DNA from: Gammaproteobacteria bacterium
GTDB lineage: Bacteria; Pseudomonadota; Gammaproteobacteria; GRL18
DNA: 10,844 bases
Assembly (NCBI GenBank): GCA_030632625.1
Contig: DAOVUK010000051.1
Span: 1-10,844, forward strand
Direction of reading: 5' to 3'
A model generated the notes under the pieces. It did no database searches. It was given only the letters and a program-made list of their open reading frames with translations, and was not told the origin of the DNA. Of the stretch, positions 5,681-10,844 are shown in pieces. The translations under genes and the position numbers were made by a program. The number at the start of each line of letters is the position of its first letter. The stretch's first letter is position 1.

Positions 5681-6957
5681 CTTCTGCCTTAGATATAACA
5701 AAAGGCATCAATGCTTTGAAGGAGCAGATTGATGCACCCACCGCGGCATTTTTCAGCAGTTGTGTGCATTGCGGATTATGTGCTGAAGCCTGTTTGTTTT
5801 ATACCGAAACCGGTGATCCCAGATACACACCGATTTATAAAGTCGAACCGCTGCGCAGAATATGGGAAAGTGAATACACTCTGTTCGGCAAACTGAAAAA
5901 AATATTGGGTCTGGCAAAACCGGTGACTGATGAAATGCTGGCCGAGTGGGAACCGCTGATTTATGACAGCTGTACTCTTTGTGGCCGTTGTTCAATGGTG
6001 TGTCCTGTCGGCAATGATATTTCGGCCATGATCCGTAAAGTCCGTGAAGGTATGGTGGCTGCTGATCATGCGCCGGAAGGTTTGATTGGCGCCAGCACCC
6101 GGGCAATTAAAATCGGTAGTCCCATGGGCGTTCGATTGAAGGCGCTTAAAGCGCAAATTGGACATATTGAGAGTGATACCGGACTGACCATTCCCATTGA
6201 TGTTGAGGGTGCAGATTATCTGGCGCTGTTGTCATCCATGGAAATCATCAATTTTCCTGAGTACATTGAATCGCTGGCGAAAATATTCAAACAGGCCGAT
6301 GTCAGCTGGACTCTGTCATCAGAAGCTTTTGAAGCGACCAATTCAGGTATTCAGATCGGCTGCAGTGATATTGCCCGGGAATTAGTGCAGCGTGTTGTCG
6401 ATGGCGCAGAAAAATTAAAGGTTAAATATGTGATCAGTCCGGAGTGTGGTCACGCCTATACTGCTATACGCTGGGATGGCCCCAATCTGATTGGCCGGGC
6501 ATATTCTTTTAAAGTGGTTCATATTTTAGAACTGCTGGATGAGTTACAGCAAAGCGGCCGTTTAAAAACTTCGGGCAGCCTGGATAAAAAACTGACCTTT
6601 CATGATCCCTGTCAGCTGGTACGAAAAGGCGGTGTTGAAGCTCAACCACGACGTTTGCTTGAGCAGGTTGCCAGCAATTTTATTGAGATGAATGAGCATG
6701 GCAATATGAACTGGTGCTGCGGCGGTGGCGGCGGCGTCAGTGCCAATGAGCGTGCAGATGAACTGCGTATTAAAGTGTTTAATCGTAAAAAAACTCAATT
6801 GCAGGAAATTAATGTTGAGGTGATGGTCACAGCCTGTGCCAACTGCCGACTGGTGCTTGAAGAAGGGCTGGAAGAAAATAATATGGACATACCGGTGATT
6901 GGTCTGAGTGAATTAATTTCAGAACATTTAGTTGAAGATGGAGAAAAAAATGAGTGA
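5677..6957 (+). CDS. isp2: Isp2, HdrD/DsrK-like iron-sulfur CCG-domain protein
   Basis: Predicted cytoplasm-facing redox subunit that exchanges electrons with Isp1 haem and probably acts on a disulfide-type partner. The 426-aa product has two [4Fe-4S] ferredoxin motifs, C29xxC32xxC35xxxC39 and C99xxC102xxC105xxxC109-P. Two CCG (Cys-rich) regions follow. The C-terminal one is complete: C312 in HDPC, C347-C348 in NWCCGGGGG, and C387xxC390, which in HdrB/HdrD holds the special [4Fe-4S] cluster that splits disulfides. The N-terminal one is degenerate: only C229 (IGCSD) and C257 (SPECGH) remain and the CC pair is absent. There is no signal peptide or membrane helix. The start overlaps isp1 by 4 nt and the end overlaps hynL by 8 nt. 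In Thiocapsa the homologue links Hyn hydrogenase to cellular redox metabolism; the natural partner here is not shown by the sequence. Confidence 0.94.
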   Translation: MTSALDITKGINALKEQIDAPTAAFFSSCVHCGLCAEACLFYTETGDPRYTPIYKVEPLRRIWESEYTLFGKLKKILGLAKPVTDEMLAEWEPLIYDSCTLCGRCSMVCPVGNDISAMIRKVREGMVAADHAPEGLIGASTRAIKIGSPMGVRLKALKAQIGHIESDTGLTIPIDVEGADYLALLSSMEIINFPEYIESLAKIFKQADVSWTLSSEAFEATNSGIQIGCSDIARELVQRVVDGAEKLKVKYVISPECGHAYTAIRWDGPNLIGRAYSFKVVHILELLDELQQSGRLKTSGSLDKKLTFHDPCQLVRKGGVEAQPRRLLEQVASNFIEMNEHGNMNWCCGGGGGVSANERADELRIKVFNRKKTQLQEINVEVMVTACANCRLVLEEGLEENNMDIPVIGLSELISEHLVEDGEKNE

Positions 6958-8671
6958 ACGCATTGTTGTTGATCCCATCACACGAATTGAGGGACACCTG
7001 CGCATTGAAGCCCAGATGGATGGTGATAAAATCGCCCGGGCTTATTCAGCGGGTACTATGGTCAGAGGCATTGAATTGATTCTAAAAGGCCGTGATCCGA
7101 GAGATGCCTGGGCATTTACCCAACGCATTTGCGGTGTCTGTACTCTGGTTCATGGTATCGCTTCAGTACGTGCTGTGGAAAATGCGCTGAATTATCCCAT
7201 TCCGGCTAATGCACAGTTGATCCGCAATCTAATGATAATGGCACAATATGTTCATGATCACGTGATGCACTTTTATCATCTGCATGCTCTGGACTGGGTT
7301 GATGTGGTGTCAGCCTTAAGTGCTGATCCAAAAGCAACCTCAGAACTGGCGCAAAGTATCAGTAAATGGCCAAAATCATCACCCGGTTATTTTGCTGATA
7401 TGAAGAACAAATTAAAAACCTTTGTTGAAGGCGGTCAGCTGGGTATCTTTGCCAATGCTTATTGGGGGCATCCTGCGTATAAGCTGCCGCCTGAAGCAAA
7501 TCTGATGGCCGTATCACATTATCTTGAAGCTCTGGCATGGCAGCGGGATGTGGCTAAATTACATACTATTTTTGGCGGTAAAAATCCCCATCCCAACTTC
7601 CTTGTCGGCGGGGTGGCATCAGCAATCGATTTGAATTCAGATTCTGCAATTAATATTAAAAAATTGTCTCAGGTACAGGATGTGATTAATGAAATGCAGA
7701 CCTTTGTTGATCAGGTTTATGTACCTGATACTCTGGCGATAGCCTCTTTTTATAAAGACTGGTTCAAACGGGGTGAAGGTCTGGGCAATTTTATGTGTTT
7801 TGGTGATTTACCGGGTACATCCATGGATGACCCGGGCAGTTTCTTTTTACCTTCGGGTATTATTCTTAATCGGGATCTATCAACCGTGCATCCTCTGGAT
7901 CTGAATAATAGTGAAGAAATACAGGAATACATCAGTCATTCCTGGTATGACTATAGTGCCGGCAAAGACAGTGGTTTACACCCTTATGACGGTGAAACGG
8001 ATTTAAATTATAGTGGCCCCAAGCCGCCGTACAAACACCTGGATATTGACAATAGCTATTCCTGGATCAAGTCACCTCGCTGGAAAGGCAGTGCCATGGA
8101 AGTCGGGCCTCTGGCCAGAGTATTGATGTTATATGCCAAAGGCCATGAGCAAACCCGTGATCTGGTAGGCATGACTTTGAATAAGCTGGACCTGCCTGTT
8201 GAGGCATTGTTTTCCACTATGGGACGAACTGCAGCCAGAACACTGGAAACCAAGATCATCGTGGATGGTATGCAGGGCATGTATGATCAATTAATGACTA
8301 ATATTAAACAGGGTGATACAAAAACCTTTAATGAAAAGCTCTGGGAACCCTCTACCTGGCCTAAAAAGGCTCAGGGCGTTGGTTTTATGGAAGCACCTCG
8401 CGGCGCGTTAGGCCACTGGATTGTGATTGAAGATCAAAAAATTGCCAACTATCAGGCAGTTGTACCCAGTACCTGGAATGCCGGCCCCCGTGATCCCAAA
8501 GGTCAGGCCGGCGCTTATGAAGCTGCTTTGCAGGATAATCATCAACTGCATGATGTTAAACAGCCGATTGAAATTTTACGCACTATTCATAGTTTTGATC
8601 CCTGTATTGCCTGTGCAGTACACGTCACTGATCCGGATGGTAAGGAATTGATAAAAGTTAAAGTAACCTGA
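6950..8671 (+). CDS. hynL: Isp-type [NiFe] hydrogenase large subunit (catalytic)
   Basis: Catalytic subunit that splits or forms H2 at the NiFe(CN)2CO site, exported with HynS by the Tat system. The 573-aa product starts MSERIVVDPITRIEGH. The N-terminal ligand motif RICGVCTLVHG gives C61, C64 and H68, and the C-terminal motif DPCIACAVH gives C552, C555 and H558. Cleavage after H558 by the maturation protease would release a 15-residue tail, VTDPDGKELIKVKVT. Length is in the family range. ATG 6950 is chosen because GGAG (6940-6943) precedes it and the conserved N-terminus begins there; TTG 6932 and ATG 6938 are weaker options. The gene overlaps isp2 by 8 nt. With hynS, isp1 and isp2 it forms the split Isp arrangement (small and large genes separated by isp1-isp2), a hallmark of group 1e-like enzymes. 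Confidence 0.97.
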   Translation: MSERIVVDPITRIEGHLRIEAQMDGDKIARAYSAGTMVRGIELILKGRDPRDAWAFTQRICGVCTLVHGIASVRAVENALNYPIPANAQLIRNLMIMAQYVHDHVMHFYHLHALDWVDVVSALSADPKATSELAQSISKWPKSSPGYFADMKNKLKTFVEGGQLGIFANAYWGHPAYKLPPEANLMAVSHYLEALAWQRDVAKLHTIFGGKNPHPNFLVGGVASAIDLNSDSAINIKKLSQVQDVINEMQTFVDQVYVPDTLAIASFYKDWFKRGEGLGNFMCFGDLPGTSMDDPGSFFLPSGIILNRDLSTVHPLDLNNSEEIQEYISHSWYDYSAGKDSGLHPYDGETDLNYSGPKPPYKHLDIDNSYSWIKSPRWKGSAMEVGPLARVLMLYAKGHEQTRDLVGMTLNKLDLPVEALFSTMGRTAARTLETKIIVDGMQGMYDQLMTNIKQGDTKTFNEKLWEPSTWPKKAQGVGFMEAPRGALGHWIVIEDQKIANYQAVVPSTWNAGPRDPKGQAGAYEAALQDNHQLHDVKQPIEILRTIHSFDPCIACAVHVTDPDGKELIKVKVT

Positions 8672-8696
8672 AGGTTAGAGAATATGAGAGTTTATC

Positions 8697-9149
8697 ATGA
8701 CAATTAAAAATGATCAGGATTTTAAACAGGCACTTTCACAACTGTCAATGGCGCAGCAAAGAAGACTGGCCGCACAATTTATTGACAGTGTTGTACAACT
8801 GAATTCAGAGCCGGTCATTGCCAGAGCACTTAAAATAATAAGGGCGGAGGTATACTCTGAAAATGACTCAGAAGAAATTTATAAGCAGATTAAATCACTG
8901 GCAGTGAAGACTTACACTGCATGTGGTGATGATGCGGACTGGTCATCACAGGCAGCACATTTTGTGGTGACCGCAACAAAAGCCTGTCTGACACCGCTGA
9001 AGTTTCTGGATAATAAAAATAATCTGGCATGGAAATGTGCCATGCAGACCAGAATGGCCAGAAATTGTGAACTAATTGAAAGTGATAATAATAGCATTGA
9101 TAACGAAGCACAAAAGCAGTATGCGATTACCAATGATTTTTTAACCTGA
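8697..9149 (+). CDS. Unrecognised 150-aa, probably helical cytoplasmic protein in the hydrogenase operon
   Basis: I do not recognise this family. The product is rich in helix-forming residues, with no signal peptide or membrane segment. It has four cysteines (C76, C97, C114, C124), two of them in the segment AWKCAMQTRMARNCELIE (111-128), preceded by a conserved-looking hydrophobic part AAHFVVTATKACLTP (86-100). The tail (129-150) is polar. It begins 25 nt after hynL, with only a weak GAGAG-like ribosome binding site, and ends 54 nt before the DsrC-like gene, same strand, so it is probably cotranscribed. Codon use looks like that of its neighbours, supporting a real gene. An accessory role in the hydrogenase or its DsrC-like partner is guessed from position only. 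Confidence 0.75.
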   Translation: MTIKNDQDFKQALSQLSMAQQRRLAAQFIDSVVQLNSEPVIARALKIIRAEVYSENDSEEIYKQIKSLAVKTYTACGDDADWSSQAAHFVVTATKACLTPLKFLDNKNNLAWKCAMQTRMARNCELIESDNNSIDNEAQKQYAITNDFLT

Positions 9150-9203
9150 ATTAATCAGTTGATTCAACAAATTTAAGAGTAATACGGAAAATGGGGGTGG
9201 GAT

Positions 9204-9536
9204 ATGTTAAGTCAAAGTAAAGATATAGAGTTTAACAGCAAAGGTTATCTCATTAATTTTGATGCCTGGAGCAAGGATTTTGCCATAGAAATGGCACAAG
9301 AACATAATCTGGAACTGACGGAATGTCATTGGCATATTATTAATTTTCTACGTGACTATTATATAGAATTTGGAATTGCCCCTGATCCCAGGGAAATTAT
9401 TAAAAAGCTTGGCAAGGTCATCAATCCCGATACGCCATGCACTAAAAAACGCCTGGAAGGTCTGTTTTCAAATGGCGGCTGTAAGCTGGCCTGTAAGATT
9501 GCAGGCTTACCCGATTGTCATTGCAGAGGAGTGTAA
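9204..9536 (+). CDS. DsrC/TusE-family sulfur-carrier protein with variant cysteine tail
   Basis: Small cytoplasmic protein of the DsrC/TusE family, whose members carry sulfur or cycle between thiol and di/trisulfide on a flexible C-terminal arm. The 110-aa product aligns by eye with E. coli TusE along its length: KGYLINFDAWS, HWHIINFLRDYYIEFGIAP, LEGLFSNGG, KIAGLP. The arm has C93, C97, C105 and C107 (GCKLACKIAGLPDCHCRGV). C97 sits where canonical DsrC has CysB (CxIAGLP). The usual CysA would be 11 residues later as the penultimate residue; here C107 is 10 residues later and is followed by RGV, with C105 and C93 as extra cysteines. It is therefore neither a standard DsrC nor a TusE. It is preceded by a purine-rich GGGGGTGGGAT ribosome binding site. 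Its place after an Isp1/Isp2 hydrogenase, relatives of DsrM/DsrK, suggests it is the redox partner of Isp2 (inference). Confidence 0.9.
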   Translation: MLSQSKDIEFNSKGYLINFDAWSKDFAIEMAQEHNLELTECHWHIINFLRDYYIEFGIAPDPREIIKKLGKVINPDTPCTKKRLEGLFSNGGCKLACKIAGLPDCHCRGV

Positions 9537-9540
9537 TATT

Positions 9541-10398
9541 ATGATGGAAATAAAGAAAATCGGCTCTGGAGAAGTTCTGGCCACGATTGATGCTGACACT
9601 CTGGCGGGTGCCGATCTAAGTGAAATGAGACTGGAAGATGCTGATTTGGAAAATGCCGATCTCAACCATGCACGGTTAGATTTTGCTGACTTGAATCGGG
9701 CCAACCTGAAAGGCGCGAATTTACAGCATGCATCACTTATTGGAGCACATCTGAATGATGCAGATTTGACTAATGCTGATTTATCTCATGCCGAAATGGG
9801 CAGCGATAATCATGCACATGCTGCTATGCTGCTCAATAGTAAACTGGTTCATGCCAATCTGACCCATGCATATCTTCACTGGGTTGATTTTCGTGAAGCG
9901 GATCTGAGTCAGGCTGCTTTGAGCCGGGCTGATATGCGTCATGCGGTTTTTTATCGGACCAATCTGACTGAAGTCATTGCCCATGACTGTTTGTTTATTC
10001 GCGCCAATCTTCGGGAGGCTAATCTGAATCATGCTGATTTACGGGACAGTCATTTTAACGATGCGAATATGATTAAAGCTGATCTCAGTTATGCCAATCT
10101 GGGAAGCCGGCATGAAGATGGATTTTCGGTAATAAATAAGGCGAATATGGAACGCGCTAATCTCAGTCATGCACAACTGAGAAACATTTTTGCCCGTTCG
10201 GTCAATCTTCATCAGGCAGATTTGAGTCATGCCAATCTGGAAGAGGCCGTTCTTACGGGTAGTATAATTTCTCATGCCGATGTCAGTAATGCTGAATTTA
10301 AAGGCGTTGAACTTGAAACCGTTAGCATGGGGTATTCAAATTTTTCCCAGGCACTGAATGCCAATATTCCGGAACATAAGAAGAAAGGTGTTCAATAA
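9541..10398 (+). CDS. Pentapeptide-repeat protein, histidine-rich
   Basis: 285-aa protein made almost entirely of A(D/N)LXX pentapeptides from about residue 24 to 270, expected to fold as a four-sided right-handed beta-helix. Two interruptions break the repeat, around 86-100 and 188-200. It has about 19 histidines; many are at the outward last position of the pentapeptide (LNH, LQH, LSH, LTH), and H43, H63, H83, H104 and H164 fall on one face by the 20-residue coil period. There is no signal peptide. ATG 9541 is chosen over an upstream in-frame extension from 9370 because AGGAG (9527-9531) lies 9 nt before it and the extension is the DsrC-like gene read in another frame. It starts 4 nt after the dsrC-like stop, so the two are coupled. 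Function is unknown; known members range from gyrase-binding DNA mimics to proteins of no known role. Confidence 0.9.
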   Translation: MMEIKKIGSGEVLATIDADTLAGADLSEMRLEDADLENADLNHARLDFADLNRANLKGANLQHASLIGAHLNDADLTNADLSHAEMGSDNHAHAAMLLNSKLVHANLTHAYLHWVDFREADLSQAALSRADMRHAVFYRTNLTEVIAHDCLFIRANLREANLNHADLRDSHFNDANMIKADLSYANLGSRHEDGFSVINKANMERANLSHAQLRNIFARSVNLHQADLSHANLEEAVLTGSIISHADVSNAEFKGVELETVSMGYSNFSQALNANIPEHKKKGVQ

Positions 10399-10457
10399 AT
10401 ATTTTTACGAGTTGCAGTAATACTTTCTTATATTTATAGATGGGTGAGTAGAATAAG
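10399..10457 (+). other. Gap between pentapeptide-repeat gene and efflux adaptor gene
   Basis: 59 nt, A+T rich. No convincing terminator hairpin is seen. TATATTTATA (10431-10440) could serve as a -10 region for the efflux gene, and the short GTGAG...GAATAAG before ATG 10458 gives only a weak ribosome binding site. Whether transcription continues across is not decided by the sequence. Confidence 0.3.
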
Positions 10458-10844
10458 ATGAATTTTTATTATCTGGTGTCCATTTCTTTAACGATGCTGT
10501 TTTCCAGTGCTGTTGCATCTCAGGAACCTCAAGCGCCGCATGAACAACTATCGCTTGCCATTGTCCCGGTCAAAACGTACTCCATTCCAGCTAATCGCCT
10601 GTTTGTTGGCGGTACCGTTGCAGCGCATAAGTCGGTTGTCTTAGCTGCTCAAATGCCGGGCCGTATTATCAGCATTTCTGGAGAAGAAGGTGATCGCTTT
10701 AAGCAGGGTGATTTGTTAGTAAAGATCAATGATGATGAATTACTGGCAAGAAGGCAAACCGCATTGGCGCAGTTTGCTGCGGCTTCAATTGCAGCCAATA
10801 ATGCCGGAGTTCAATATCATCGGAAAATCGTGTCATCTTCAACA
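10458..10844 (+). CDS. RND efflux periplasmic adaptor (membrane fusion protein), 5' part only
   Basis: Start of an HlyD/AcrA-type membrane fusion protein that would bridge an inner-membrane RND pump and an outer-membrane channel. 129 codons are visible and the frame is open at the window end. The N-terminus is a signal peptide: hydrophobic YYLVSISLTMLFSS followed by AVASQEP, with a likely cut after VAS. The mature part shows the barrel/lipoyl half-motif: GGTVAAHKSVVLAAQMPGR, then GEEGDRFKQGDLLVKIND, then the beginning of the coiled coil (ELLARRQTALAQFAAAS). The substrate cannot be told from this part. It is probably the first gene of a separate efflux operon unrelated to the hydrogenase; a metal or multidrug pump gene should follow downstream. 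Confidence 0.9.
   Translation, partial: MNFYYLVSISLTMLFSSAVASQEPQAPHEQLSLAIVPVKTYSIPANRLFVGGTVAAHKSVVLAAQMPGRIISISGEEGDRFKQGDLLVKINDDELLARRQTALAQFAAASIAANNAGVQYHRKIVSSST

Noticed and set aside
6932..6949. Upstream TTG/ATG starts for hynL
   Set aside because: The ribosome site GGAG and the conserved MSERIVVDPITRIEGH start favour ATG 6950.
9150..9175. Small palindrome AATCA-GT-TGATT as an operator or terminator
   Set aside because: The arms are only 5 bp, in an A+T-rich 54-nt gap, with no U-run; this is within chance expectation.
9370..9540. N-terminal extension of the pentapeptide-repeat protein
   Set aside because: The extension is the DsrC-like gene read out of frame; AGGAG at 9527-9531 and the repeat-type sequence support ATG 9541.

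Overview
The window is a chromosomal [NiFe]-hydrogenase locus. It most likely comes from a gammaproteobacterium with sulfur metabolism. That placement is inferred from the Isp-type hydrogenase, known from purple sulfur bacteria such as Allochromatium and Thiocapsa, from the adjacent DsrC/TusE-family gene, and from the moderate G+C composition. The species cannot be named from the sequence.

Left part (1-2667, minus strand): maturation operon hypC-hypA-hypB-hypD. hypC/hypA and hypA/hypB each overlap by 8 nt. The hypB-hypD gap of about 180 nt carries a perfect 28-bp inverted repeat and a continuous 60-codon frame joined stop-to-start at both ends. hypD runs off the left edge. A divergent regulatory gap (2668-2912) holds a 20-bp-period direct repeat and a weak FNR-like palindrome.

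Central part (2913-8671, plus strand): a compact operon with a maturation endopeptidase (hynD/hydD type), a short HupH_C-domain protein, the Tat-exported small subunit (hynS), a NarI/DsrM-like cytochrome b (isp1), an HdrD/DsrK-like Fe-S protein (isp2) and the large subunit (hynL). This is the Isp-type (group 1e-like) layout. H2 oxidised on the periplasmic side by HynSL would pass electrons through Isp1 haem to Isp2, whose Fe-S and CCG centres face the cytoplasm and are of the type that handles disulfides.

Right part (8697-10398, plus strand): a 150-aa protein I do not recognise, a DsrC-like protein with an unusual four-cysteine C-terminal tail, and a pentapeptide-repeat protein with histidines stacked on one face of the predicted beta-helix. 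The DsrC-like and pentapeptide genes are 4 nt apart. Because DsrC proteins are the disulfide/trisulfide partners of DsrMK, the closest relatives of Isp1-Isp2 in role, the most interesting reading is a dedicated H2-to-thiol/disulfide redox module. This is inference. At the right edge an RND-type efflux adaptor gene begins and is cut by the window; it is probably a separate unit.
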